Shown piece by piece: positions 52,162 to 60,179 of a stretch of DNA of 64,000 nt (its first letter is position 1; each line of letters begins with the position of its first letter). The stretch comes from Bryobacteraceae bacterium. Its GTDB lineage: Bacteria; Acidobacteriota; Terriglobia; Bryobacterales; Bryobacteraceae. The stretch is taken from positions 62,001 to 126,000 of the forward strand of contig JAIEMJ010000045.1 in assembly GCA_019752335.1 (NCBI GenBank), written 5' to 3'. The notes beneath the pieces are model-generated. The model saw only the letters and a list, made by a program, of their open reading frames with translations, did not search any database and was not told the origin of the DNA. Position numbers and translations under genes: made by a program.

Positions 52162-53855
52162 GCTGCCTCCCACTCCACCTGCAGGCTGAGCTCAATGTCA
52201 TGCAGGAAGCGTTTGGCGAGCACGCCGCGCAGGTCTTCCAGCAGGTAACGAGCTTCGAGGTCCGGATCGTTGAAGTCGTCCTTATTCAGATACACCGTCA
52301 CCTTCTCGACGCGGCGCAAGGCGCCTTCCACGCGCTCGACGGCCGAACGGATGGTGGTATCGAGCACGCGCCGGTCAAAGCTGCTGGCGATGGCGAAGAG
52401 ATCGCCGCGGGTGACGACCCGATCCCGCGACAGCAACGCCGTGGTGAAGCGGGTCCGGGCGTCGGCGAACTCCTCGGTGTTGGTGCCGCCAGCGGCGGCC
52501 GTCGGATTCGACACCCGCAGGCCGCCCGCGTAGTCCTTCAGTTGGATCGCCGCCACTTTGCCCGGGCCCACCTGATTGCCGCCGGCGCCCGCGCTGATCC
52601 AGACGCGCACATTGGCGTAGGCATGGCGCTTGCCGCCCGGAAACGTGGCGGGCATCAACTCGATGCGGCCATTGCGAATCGCATAACGGCCCACGTGCGG
52701 GTCGGCCGAAGGCTCGGTTTCCAGCAAATACGGCGTGTCGCTCTCGCTGATCACCGAAAGCGGCGCCACCAGGTGCCAATCCGTCCCGCCTTCCTTGCTG
52801 ATCGGGATGGCCGTGCCGTGCTTCTCGAAGTAGATCGTCTGATTGAGGCACTCCACGTTCGAAGCCGTAATCGCGTGCAGCGCCACGTTGCCGATGCCGG
52901 TCTGCAGCGAGGGCAGGCCCCGCGGAAAGGTCACTTTGATCCAGATGCGCTCCGTGGTGAAGAGATTCGGCGCCTCGCGGCCGAACAGGCGGGTGAGCGC
53001 AGGCTCCAGCGCACGCGGCTGGCGGCAGAGCAGCTTCTTGCCCGGGGGGAACGCGGGCAGCACGTAAGCCTTGCCGGTGTAGAAGCCGGGCGGCAGGGGG
53101 GCGACGTCGTCGTTGATGGGGTCGCTGTTCTCACGCGCCTTCTGCATCAGCCACTCGAGTTGGCCTAAGCCCGCGTTGCCCACGCGCGGACGCAGAATCC
53201 CCCCGCCGGAAAACGTGCCGGATTCGCCGGCCAAGCACCAGGTTTCCCGTGCCAAAGCCTTCTGAATGTCGAGCGCGTCGGGCGAAAAGTCAAAGTAGAA
53301 GCCATGGCCGCCCAGGTGGCCTTCGGGTGGCGGCTCGATCGCCAAAAACAGCGCCGGGTTCGGGCCTAGGTTGGTCTTCACCGCCTCCAGCGACGGCCGC
53401 GCGTTCTGGAAGCGCTCGTCCATTTCGACGCCGCCCAGCAGGCGCAGCGCGCCTTCCTCGTAAGTGGCCGCAAAGCAAATCCGCGCGCTCGACACGGTTA
53501 CGGGCGCGTCGGTGAGGAAGGTCAACTTCGCCCCGGTGGTGCTTTCGCCGGTGAGCGCCGTGCCCCCTTCAATCAGCCGCGTCCGGCTAGTATCGAAGAA
53601 GCGAATCACCGTCTGCGCCGGACGCGCCATGCGCTTCTGCAGGCCTAGCCCGGCGATCAACTCGTCGAGCAGCGCCAGGCGAATGCGGCCCGTGTCCGAG
53701 TAGAGCACTTCCAGTTGCTGCGCGAAGGTGCGGAAGAGGACGGCCAGCAGCGGATCCGTCGTTTCGGCGTTGACGCCGTATTCCTTCAAGCGGCGGCGGA
53801 AATCCTCCCGCAGCTTGCGATCGATCTCGACGGCGGTGGCGCTCGTATAGGGCAC
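52158..53855 (-). CDS. tssF: T6SS baseplate protein TssF
   Basis: A 565-residue wedge protein. The opening VEIDRKLREDFRRRLKEYG and then FAQQLEVLYSDTGRIRLALLDELIAGLGL corresponds to the helical N-terminus of TssF that contacts the tail. The central beta-rich part (FDTSRTRLIEGGTALTGESTTGAKLTF) and the C-terminal VTRGDLFAIASSFDRRVLDTTIRSAVERVEGALRRVEKVTVYL fit the family, and similar segments occur in phage gp6/J baseplate proteins. GTG 53855 comes one base after the tssE stop and has GGAGG 11 bases upstream; an open frame continues 19 codons further but overlaps tssE. Confidence 0.82.
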   Translation of the reverse strand: MPYTSATAVEIDRKLREDFRRRLKEYGVNAETTDPLLAVLFRTFAQQLEVLYSDTGRIRLALLDELIAGLGLQKRMARPAQTVIRFFDTSRTRLIEGGTALTGESTTGAKLTFLTDAPVTVSSARICFAATYEEGALRLLGGVEMDERFQNARPSLEAVKTNLGPNPALFLAIEPPPEGHLGGHGFYFDFSPDALDIQKALARETWCLAGESGTFSGGGILRPRVGNAGLGQLEWLMQKARENSDPINDDVAPLPPGFYTGKAYVLPAFPPGKKLLCRQPRALEPALTRLFGREAPNLFTTERIWIKVTFPRGLPSLQTGIGNVALHAITASNVECLNQTIYFEKHGTAIPISKEGGTDWHLVAPLSVISESDTPYLLETEPSADPHVGRYAIRNGRIELMPATFPGGKRHAYANVRVWISAGAGGNQVGPGKVAAIQLKDYAGGLRVSNPTAAAGGTNTEEFADARTRFTTALLSRDRVVTRGDLFAIASSFDRRVLDTTIRSAVERVEGALRRVEKVTVYLNKDDFNDPDLEARYLLEDLRGVLAKRFLHDIELSLQVEWEAA

Positions 53856-53856
53856 T

Positions 53857-54219
53857 CTAGGATCGGCCTCCGACGACGGTCGTGTACTTGCGGCCCGCGT
53901 CCGACGTGTCAACCAAGGTCAGCGTGTAGACGTCAACGTCGGCGTGCTCGGCCGCTTCGCGCGTGATCGCGCTGAGCCGGAAATTCGTGATTCCCAGGTC
54001 CGTCAGCGTCGCATTGATCGTCTCGGTGACGCTCGCCAGCCGCTCCGGCCGCAAACGCATCCCCTCAAAGAGATCCCGGACGCCGAAGGTGCGGCAGCCG
54101 GGCCAGGAGCCGGATGGCGTGCGCGCCATCAGGCCGATCAATTGCAAAACGGCCTCCGGCTCGCCGGTACGTTCGAGGAACGCACCTTCGAGCCGGAGGG
54201 GAAAGGCGAGGAAATTCAC
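53857..54219 (-). CDS. tssE: T6SS baseplate protein TssE (gp25-like)
   Basis: A 120-residue protein with the gp25/lysozyme-like fold of the T4 tail wedge. Visible features are LLFEG-type DLFEGMRLRPERLASVTETINATLTDLGITNFRLSAI (about 50-85, quoted in two overlapping parts of the helix-strand core) and a C-terminal strand VYTLTLVDTSD. TssE starts sheath assembly at the baseplate. It is 7 bases downstream of hcp1 and one base before tssF. Confidence 0.78.
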   Translation of the reverse strand: MNFLAFPLRLEGAFLERTGEPEAVLQLIGLMARTPSGSWPGCRTFGVRDLFEGMRLRPERLASVTETINATLTDLGITNFRLSAITREAAEHADVDVYTLTLVDTSDAGRKYTTVVGGRS

Positions 54220-54226
54220 GGGGCGT

Positions 54227-54664
54227 TTAGTTGCTGATCGCGATTTCCGAGAAGTTCTGTTGGTTCAGTACAGGTTCGAGGTCCATCACCAGCAAGTGGT
54301 TGATGCCCGGCTCCGAGCCTTCCGGCTGTGGCGCCGGATTCGACGTCTCGAAGTTCGAGATCCAGCCCTTGAACTTGTAGGTACACAGCGCGTCTTCGTG
54401 CTTGTCGTCCTTCCAGAACTCGATCTTGATGTCCTTGAGCTTGCTGCGGTCCACGACGTTGGCCAGTTCGAAGAACTTCTTCACCGCCGAATGCGGCAGG
54501 TTCTTGTCGTCGTGGAAGTCCGCCCAGACGCGGATTTGGGTCTTCAAGGAGCCCATTTCCGGCATGCCGGCCCGGTCCTTGGCGGTGGTGAAGACCACCT
54601 GCGAACTCACTGCGTCAAACTTCGTGCCGTCGATCGTGACGGTGCTGCGATAGGGGTTAGCCAT
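54227..54664 (-). CDS. hcp: Hcp tube protein 1 (TssD)
   Basis: A 145-residue beta-barrel protein like Hcp. ANPYRSTVTIDGTKFDAVS at the start, MGSLKTQIRVWADFHDD, KIEFWKDDKHEDALCTYKFK and the end MDLEPVLNQQNF match the ring-forming tube protein. It is about 63% identical by eye to the next gene. The ATG has a strong GGAGGA site 7 bases upstream, which suggests high expression as expected for a tube subunit. Two such genes in a row allow a mixed tube or separate cargo. Confidence 0.85.
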   Translation of the reverse strand: MANPYRSTVTIDGTKFDAVSSQVVFTTAKDRAGMPEMGSLKTQIRVWADFHDDKNLPHSAVKKFFELANVVDRSKLKDIKIEFWKDDKHEDALCTYKFKGWISNFETSNPAPQPEGSEPGINHLLVMDLEPVLNQQNFSEIAISN

Positions 54665-54692
54665 GGTATTTTCCTCCTGATTCCTTTTCTGC

Positions 54693-55166
54693 CTAGTTGC
54701 TCATCTTGATTTCTTTGAAGTTCTGCTGGTTGATCGCGGGCTCCAGATCGAGCACCATGACGTGGTTGAGCGAAGGGAACGCGTCACAGGGACTTGCCAC
54801 GAAGCTGCTGTCGTCCCCCGCGGCGCCCGCGGTGTGCGGATTCGACGTCTCGAAGCGTGAGATCCAGCCCTTGAACGAATAGCTGCACAGGGCGTCCTGA
54901 TGCGAGTCGTCCTTCCAGAATTCGAGCTTCACGTCCTTGATCTTGTCGCGGGTGACGACGTTGGCCAGGTCGAAAAACTTCTTGATGGCCGAGTACGGCA
55001 CGTTCTTGTCGTCGTGGAAGTCGGCGATCACGCGGATTTGCGTGGTCAGGCTGCCCATTTGGGGCATGCCCGCGCGATCCTTCTCACTGTGGAAACGGAC
55101 GGTGGTGGAAACGGCGTCAAATTTGGTGCCGTCGAGAGTTACGGTGCAACGATACGGATTGGGCAT
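54693..55166 (-). CDS. hcp: Hcp tube protein 2 (TssD)
   Basis: A 157-residue paralogue of the preceding Hcp. PNPYRCTVTLDGTKFDAVS, KDRAGMPQMGSLTTQIRV and DALCSYSFKGWISRFETSN are shared. It has an insertion of about a dozen residues before the last strand (AGDDSSFVASPCDAFPS) that includes an extra cysteine. AAGGAG lies 7 bases before the ATG. The insertion would face the end of the barrel and might alter ring stacking or cargo binding. Confidence 0.85.
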   Translation of the reverse strand: MPNPYRCTVTLDGTKFDAVSTTVRFHSEKDRAGMPQMGSLTTQIRVIADFHDDKNVPYSAIKKFFDLANVVTRDKIKDVKLEFWKDDSHQDALCSYSFKGWISRFETSNPHTAGAAGDDSSFVASPCDAFPSLNHVMVLDLEPAINQQNFKEIKMSN

Positions 55167-55199
55167 TCTAGTTCTCCTTGAAAATTCCCTGCAAAAAAT

Positions 55200-55652
55200 C
55201 TAACCGAACAACTGGCGGAGGCGGGTGACGAGCGATCCGAGCCAAGTGCTCGCTACCGCCGCCTCCACTCCGGTGGCAGTTTCCTCGGAAGGGGCGGGCT
55301 CGGGCGCAGGCGGGGTGGGTGGTTTCGTCACCAACTGGCCTGATGCCGTGAGCTTGCCTTCCGCGATCAACTGTGCTTTTAAATGCGCGGGAAGATAGTC
55401 GGCCGCCGTGCGTTGGCTCAGGTCCGGCGGAGGCGGGGGGGCCTCTACCATCCGGGCGCCCCGCACTTGGGGCAAACGCATGCCGCTGGTGGCGCGCATG
55501 CCGGTGGGCTCCTCGCGGGCCTTCTCCGTTTCGGCTGCCTGGGCCGCGCTGCCGGCCGCGGGCAGATTGCTCTGCCCGGCCTTCACGTTGCCGCCGGAAG
55601 TTTCGTGCTCCCGGGCCGCCGATCCGGTGATGTTGGCTCTTTCGTTGCTCAC
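55200..55652 (-). CDS. Unknown proline-rich small protein between hcp2 and tssC
   Basis: About 150 residues from GTG 55652, with GAGGA close upstream. The protein is mostly disordered by appearance: Ala/Glu/Gly at the N-terminus, six prolines in a row near residue 75 (EAPPPPPDLSQ) and another Pro/Ala/Glu stretch (TKPPTPPAPEPAPSEET). Between them is one folded-looking segment LPAHLKAQLIAEGKLTASGQL. It ends in an amphipathic helix TWLGSLVTRLRQLFG that could bind membrane or a partner. The gene lies in the core of the locus, yet I know of no T6SS counterpart. Confidence 0.6.
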   Translation of the reverse strand: MSNERANITGSAAREHETSGGNVKAGQSNLPAAGSAAQAAETEKAREEPTGMRATSGMRLPQVRGARMVEAPPPPPDLSQRTAADYLPAHLKAQLIAEGKLTASGQLVTKPPTPPAPEPAPSEETATGVEAAVASTWLGSLVTRLRQLFG

Positions 55653-55684
55653 CGTATCCTCTTCACTTTCAATAACGTGGAACG

Positions 55685-57019
55685 CTACTCTTTTTTCTCG
55701 CCCTTCGAGAATTCGGGCGTATCGATCTTCAACACGAAGGTTTCGGCCGGGCCCGTCGGCATCACGTTGATGGAGATGTCGCAAATGCCCTGCATGCGTT
55801 TGTTCGAGTCCTTGTCGACAAAGAGGTCGTAGCCCAGAATCGTGCCTTGCTCCACCTGTTCGTCGAGCAAGCGCTTCAGCGGGTTCTCAATCGACTGGTC
55901 CATGAAGTCGCGCGTCAGCACCTGCCCGGCCACCTGCAGCAAGTAATGACGGCAGCAGCGTTCGAGGTAACGCAGAATGCGGTACGACGTGAAGAACTTC
56001 AGCACGCCATTCGGATCGTCGGCCTGCGTCCGGCAGCCGAAGAAGCAGAGGTGATTGTCGGCGTCGCGGATGATGGGCACCAATTGGCGCTCCATCGACA
56101 GATGCTCCATTTCGCCGATCAACGGCTCAAAGCGCACCTTGTCGACGCCGGAAATCTGGCCGAAGCGGCTGCCGACGGGGCCCTGCGCGATGCCTTGCCC
56201 GTCATCGGCGCGCGCAATGGCGCCGGCGAAGATGAGCGAAGGCGGAGCCCAGAGGTCGTCGCCGCCGTCCACGGTTTTTTCAAACCAATGCGCGGCGCGC
56301 ATTTGCAGGTAACCGGCACAGACGACGTCCGCCGCCGCGCGGTCCTCCGGACGCTTCATGAACTCATACTTGCCGCCGGGCAGGAAGTTCCGCTCCAGGT
56401 TCTTGAAGTTCTTCTCGTCGTCGACGTCCGTCAGGAGCAGCATGCCCCACATGTTGGCGATGTCCTCGAACTTCTCGCGCACGGTTTGCGGAATCTGGCC
56501 GGGGACAATCAGGTTGCAGATATCGTCGCGGAAGTTGAAGTTGTCGTTGCGTTTGCGGCAGAAGTTTTCGACCGCCGCCACATTCATGCTGAAGACGTCC
56601 TTCATGGCCTTGGCATCGGCGTTGAGGACGTATAGCTCCACCGGCTTCCGGACCTTACCGTCCATCACCTTCGAATTCTCAAAGAAGAGCTGCACCTGCT
56701 TGTAGCTGCGCTCCAAGGGCCGCAACTGCGTGAAGAGCTGGGCGAGCAACTGGTCGCGCATCGACTCGGCCGCGTTGATCTGCGCTTGCAGCTTCTGGAC
56801 GGTGGCTTCGTAGGTGTCTTCCACCGTGAAGAGGTTCTGCAGGTCGGTGAGCTGCTTCAGGAAGTCGCCCGCGGACTGCGCGGAGAAGATCGAGTCAATC
56901 GTCCGCGACTCATCCAGGAACCCTGGATGCAAGTCGGCAAAAATGTCCTGCAATAATTCGCGGGCCGGGCTATCGCCCAGAATCTCCGCCGTGGTGCGAG
57001 TTTGTACCAATTCCGGCAT
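55685..57019 (-). CDS. tssC: T6SS sheath large subunit TssC (VipB)
   Basis: A 444-residue sheath protein. RFGQISGVDKVRFEPLIGEMEHLSMERQLVPI corresponds to the region before the conserved core; the C-terminal part FFTSYRILRYLERCCRHYLLQVAG and TRDFMDQSIENPLKRLLDEQVEQGTILGYDLFV (both shown here in short overlapping pieces of the family's helix pair) is the outer sheath handle of TssC. With TssB it forms the contractile sheath. It is 3 bases downstream of tssB. GGAGG lies 10 bases before the ATG. Confidence 0.85.
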   Translation of the reverse strand: MPELVQTRTTAEILGDSPARELLQDIFADLHPGFLDESRTIDSIFSAQSAGDFLKQLTDLQNLFTVEDTYEATVQKLQAQINAAESMRDQLLAQLFTQLRPLERSYKQVQLFFENSKVMDGKVRKPVELYVLNADAKAMKDVFSMNVAAVENFCRKRNDNFNFRDDICNLIVPGQIPQTVREKFEDIANMWGMLLLTDVDDEKNFKNLERNFLPGGKYEFMKRPEDRAAADVVCAGYLQMRAAHWFEKTVDGGDDLWAPPSLIFAGAIARADDGQGIAQGPVGSRFGQISGVDKVRFEPLIGEMEHLSMERQLVPIIRDADNHLCFFGCRTQADDPNGVLKFFTSYRILRYLERCCRHYLLQVAGQVLTRDFMDQSIENPLKRLLDEQVEQGTILGYDLFVDKDSNKRMQGICDISINVMPTGPAETFVLKIDTPEFSKGEKKE

Positions 57020-57022
57020 GTT

Positions 57023-57526
57023 CTACTGGCCTCCCTTTCCCGAAAGCTTGGTGAGATCTTCCTTCAAACGGCCCAGCGCCTGAATGATTTCGGCGCGTTG
57101 CGTCTCGCTATTCCAGGCGCGGCGCACGGTGGGCAGTTTCCAACGGTCCTTCAGGCGATAGAGCAGGTCGATGTTCGCCTTCAGGTCGGCGATGTCGTTG
57201 CGGGCGTAGGTGACGTTGCCGTCCTCGTCGCGAAACTCCTGCCGCTTTTGCAGATTCTCGGGGTCGAAGTCCTTCATCGACTTGAACTTGAATTCCGCCT
57301 TGAACTCCGTCTCCTCGGCGCCGGCGCTGCCCTTGAAATTCAGTTCTGGCTTGAACTTGGCGAAGGCGTCGTTGATATCCTCCACGCGGGAAAGCTCCTC
57401 GTTCTCCGAGGCCGCCTCCTTGCCAATCTTGTTCAGCGTCATCGGCAGCATCACGGCTGCCGTGGACGTGGGTACCTTGCGTACCGAGGGCGTAACGCCC
57501 TTGCGGATCACCTTGACTAAAGGCAC
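57023..57526 (-). CDS. tssB: T6SS sheath small subunit TssB (VipA)
   Basis: A 167-residue partner of TssC. The N-terminal PLVKVIRKGVTPSV... part is basic, and the core has the strand-helix segment KFKSMKDFDPENL that is typical for TssB (F.S..DF.PE.V). The helical C-terminus NIDLLYRLKDRWKLPTVRRAW follows. The GTG start is supported by GGAGGAGAAAACA directly upstream. tssB-tssC order and spacing are canonical. Confidence 0.87.
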   Translation of the reverse strand: MPLVKVIRKGVTPSVRKVPTSTAAVMLPMTLNKIGKEAASENEELSRVEDINDAFAKFKPELNFKGSAGAEETEFKAEFKFKSMKDFDPENLQKRQEFRDEDGNVTYARNDIADLKANIDLLYRLKDRWKLPTVRRAWNSETQRAEIIQALGRLKEDLTKLSGKGGQ

Positions 57527-57561
57527 TGTTTTCTCCTCCTACCTGATCGAACTCAAAATCG

Positions 57562-58989
57562 TTACCGCGGCGGCTTCATCTCGCGGTTGGCGAGCCGGGT
57601 GGAGCCGAAGTCGTTCATCGCCGCTGGATTTACCACTGTCGAATCCCCTACGCCGCGCGGCGCCATGTTAACGCCCGCCGGCCCACTCTGGAAGCCGGGC
57701 GGCGCCGGCCTTCCCTGAATCACGCCGTTCTGAATGCGCGTCTGCGACGCCCACTTGCTGCCCGCCAGGCTCGGCATCGCGCCGATGAACTGCTCCGGCC
57801 AAATCAGCCGGGGCACCCAGAACCAGAGCACCACCAGCAGCAAGCCCAGCCCGCAAAAGACGCCCACGGGCCGGATGATCGACGTCCAGCCGGCGCTCAC
57901 CGGCTGGGCCACCATGACGGCTTTCAACTCGTCCGGCGAACACTTGCCGGCGTAGGTGGGCACGCCCATCTGCGGCGCCGTCCAAACGAACTCCTCGCTC
58001 TTGACGACGCTGCCGTCGGGCAGGCGCAGGTCCACTGAGATGGGCAGATTCTGCCCCGCCAGCGACGCCCGGTCGGCGAAGGGCGAGGCGAAGGCCGCCG
58101 TCACGCGGTTATTGAGGAACGTGCGCGTAAAGGCCAGAATGCGTTGCAAGCCGTCAAAGTCCGAAGCCAGATAGTACTTCGTGCTGATCCGCTTGAGCGC
58201 GACTTCGTCCAGGCCGCCGGTATCCGAAAAGCCAATCGCCACCACCGGGATGCCGCTCTTGCGCACCGCTTGCGCCGCTTCCTCCTGGCCCGCCGGGCCG
58301 GCCAGCAAGCCCAGATCGTCGCCCTTGAGGACGTCGTTGTTGCCGTCGGTGAGCAGGATCACCATTGTCTCAAGCGGATCGCTGGTGGTCTGCATGCGCG
58401 GCAGCGCCGCCTGCAAGGTCTCCATGCCGATCACCGCCGCCGAATAGAGCGCCGTGTTGTTCTTCTCCTCGGGCATCGGCAGGGCGCGTACCTGGCTGAG
58501 CGCGTCGGCTCGCGTGCGGGCGAACTGGGCGCTCGAGATGCGCGCCTGCACCAGATGGCTTTCGAAGGGCACGATCGCTACGCGGTCCGCGCCCTCTTCA
58601 AACTTGTCGAGAAAGACCGAGATGGCCTGTTGCGCGGCTTCAAAGCGGGTCTGCCCGGTGGAGAGCTTGCGCAACATGCTGCCCGAATTGTCGACGATCA
58701 CCAGCACGGCCCGGCCGCGAATCTTCTGCGTGCTGTCGCCGGCGGCCGACGCCCAGAAGGGCTTCAACTCCTGCCCGCCCACATGCACCTTCATCGCCCC
58801 GGCGAGTTCGTTCGCGGCAGGCAATTGCACGTTCCGCGGCGCGCCGGTGGAGTCGACCAGGTTTAGCTTCATGCGGAAGCAAGGCACGGTGGAGGCCGGC
58901 TCGCAGCTGAGCAGTTTGACGGGTTCGGCGAACTGCATCTTGCCGGTCTGGGCCGCCATTACAAAACAAAGCCAAAATACCAGAGCCAT
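57562..58989 (-). CDS. Membrane-anchored VWA-domain protein
   Basis: A 475-residue protein. The signal peptide is at residues 1-14 (WLCFVMAAQ). A VWA domain spans about 92-285 with an intact MIDAS motif D100-NSGS-104 and VILLTDGNND. One membrane helix follows at about 370-395 (VGVFCGLGLLLVVLWFWV), with a short cytoplasmic tail. The domain would bind a partner in the periplasm through a metal ion. It sits 35 bases upstream of tssB in the same direction, so it probably belongs to the secretion machine. I choose ATG 58989; the open frame upstream runs through the repeat at 59008-59082 and is not thought to be coding. Confidence 0.82.
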   Translation of the reverse strand: MALVFWLCFVMAAQTGKMQFAEPVKLLSCEPASTVPCFRMKLNLVDSTGAPRNVQLPAANELAGAMKVHVGGQELKPFWASAAGDSTQKIRGRAVLVIVDNSGSMLRKLSTGQTRFEAAQQAISVFLDKFEEGADRVAIVPFESHLVQARISSAQFARTRADALSQVRALPMPEEKNNTALYSAAVIGMETLQAALPRMQTTSDPLETMVILLTDGNNDVLKGDDLGLLAGPAGQEEAAQAVRKSGIPVVAIGFSDTGGLDEVALKRISTKYYLASDFDGLQRILAFTRTFLNNRVTAAFASPFADRASLAGQNLPISVDLRLPDGSVVKSEEFVWTAPQMGVPTYAGKCSPDELKAVMVAQPVSAGWTSIIRPVGVFCGLGLLLVVLWFWVPRLIWPEQFIGAMPSLAGSKWASQTRIQNGVIQGRPAPPGFQSGPAGVNMAPRGVGDSTVVNPAAMNDFGSTRLANREMKPPR

Positions 58990-59007
58990 GAGCCGGAACC
59001 CGCCAGG

Positions 59008-59082
59008 AGCCCGCCGCGTGAGCGGCGGGGCACCGCTAGCGCCGGAATTCGTAAACGTGCCCCGCCGCTGACGCGGCGGGCT
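59008..59082. repeat. Inverted pair of hairpins, containing copy 2 of the structured repeat
   Basis: Arms 59008-59030 and 59060-59082 are reverse complements over 22 of 23 bases, and each arm is a hairpin of its own (CCCGCCGC/GCGGCGGG). The 29-base spacer holds AATTCGTAAACG (59046-59057). Positions 59046-59082 align with 14801-14838, with matching hairpin positions. The pair sits in the 143-base gap before the VWA gene. Confidence 0.85.
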
Positions 59083-59132
59083 CGAAGCGTTGGCGAGAAG
59101 TGTGGTGGCGAGAGGCGATGGGGCGCCGTTCA

Positions 59133-60080
59133 TTATTGCGCCCTCTTGCTGATGAACTTGATCGCCGTCCGGCCGATCAAAATGTCGTCGCCGTCATGCA
59201 GCTCTTGCGACGTCGTTACCGTTTTCCCGCGTACCCGCAGGACGAAGCGCGCCAGGCCGGCCTGATTGTTCACGTCACGATGCCGAGCCACGTAGAAGCG
59301 CCCCTCCTGGCCAAAGACGATCGCGTGTACCGGCGCGATCGCCGCGTCCGGAATGAAGACCTGCACGCCTACCGAGAACGACGTCTTCGCCAGGTCCCGG
59401 CTCTCTGACCCCATCTGGTAGCTATCCCCCTGCTGAATTTCCCACTCTTTGCCGCTCCGGCCGAACTTCGCCTGCGCCCGCGCATCGCCGCTCGAGACGA
59501 ATTTGAGGATGCCGTCGCGCAGCAGGATCGGCGCCAGCGTGACGCCGAAGCAAATGCCCACGCCGATCAGCACAAAGCCCAAGGCCTGCGTCAGGTCCGG
59601 CACGCGGCTGCCCAGCGCGTGGAAGAGCGCGCCGCCCACGGCGCCGCCGATCAGTCCGCCAATGCACGCATGCACCACGCGCATCTTGTTCGCCATCACC
59701 CAGCGCAATCCCAATCCCAAACCGATCAGGCCACCCGCCAGCATCCACGCCAAGAGCCGCGTCAAAAATGGCTGCGACTCGCCCAGCGCCTTCGTCACCG
59801 GAATCATCGCCAGCCCGCTCAGAATCCCGGCCACGAGGCCGATTCCGGCGCCGGCGAAGACGTAACGCGGCACCACCCGGCTGCCACTCCATTTGTCCGA
59901 AAAGGCCACGGTCAACGCCCCGATCAGTAGGCCAAGAGTACTAGCCGCCACCAGGTCCGACACCCAGTTTTCCCGCGTCGCCAGCACGCTTCCCGCCAAT
60001 AGTGCGGTAATTCCCCACGAAAACAGCCCGGCCATACCTCCCGCCAGCGCCATATAGTAAAGGGTCTGATACAAACTCAT
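59133..60080 (-). CDS. Multi-TM protein with degenerate C-terminal FHA domain
   Basis: A 315-residue protein. The first 200 residues hold about six or seven hydrophobic helices rich in Gly and Ala (GLFSWGITALLAGSVLA, LGLLIGALTVAF, GIGLVAGILSGLAMIP, GGLIGLGLGL, GGLIGGAVGGALFHAL, GFVLIGVGICFGVTLAPILL). The C-terminal 115 residues look like an FHA domain (FSVGVQVFIPDAAIAPVHA, QEGRFYVARH, LHDGDDILIGRTAIKF), although the SxxH/NG pair is weak. It is the first gene of the leftward T6SS-like core run and might be part of its membrane platform. Function inferred from location. Confidence 0.75.
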   Translation of the reverse strand: MSLYQTLYYMALAGGMAGLFSWGITALLAGSVLATRENWVSDLVAASTLGLLIGALTVAFSDKWSGSRVVPRYVFAGAGIGLVAGILSGLAMIPVTKALGESQPFLTRLLAWMLAGGLIGLGLGLRWVMANKMRVVHACIGGLIGGAVGGALFHALGSRVPDLTQALGFVLIGVGICFGVTLAPILLRDGILKFVSSGDARAQAKFGRSGKEWEIQQGDSYQMGSESRDLAKTSFSVGVQVFIPDAAIAPVHAIVFGQEGRFYVARHRDVNNQAGLARFVLRVRGKTVTTSQELHDGDDILIGRTAIKFISKRAQ

Positions 60081-60179
60081 AGTACGAATAGTCCGGATTC
60101 TTGATGGCTAGAATATCAGAGCGGCCGAGTTTCTGGAAGTGAAATCTAATAAAGAACTTAAGGGAATCGTTGGAAAGGC

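Noticed and set aside
58990-59133. N-terminal extension of the VWA protein to 59133
   Set aside because: It would read through the paired-hairpin repeat and hide the clear signal peptide starting at 58989.
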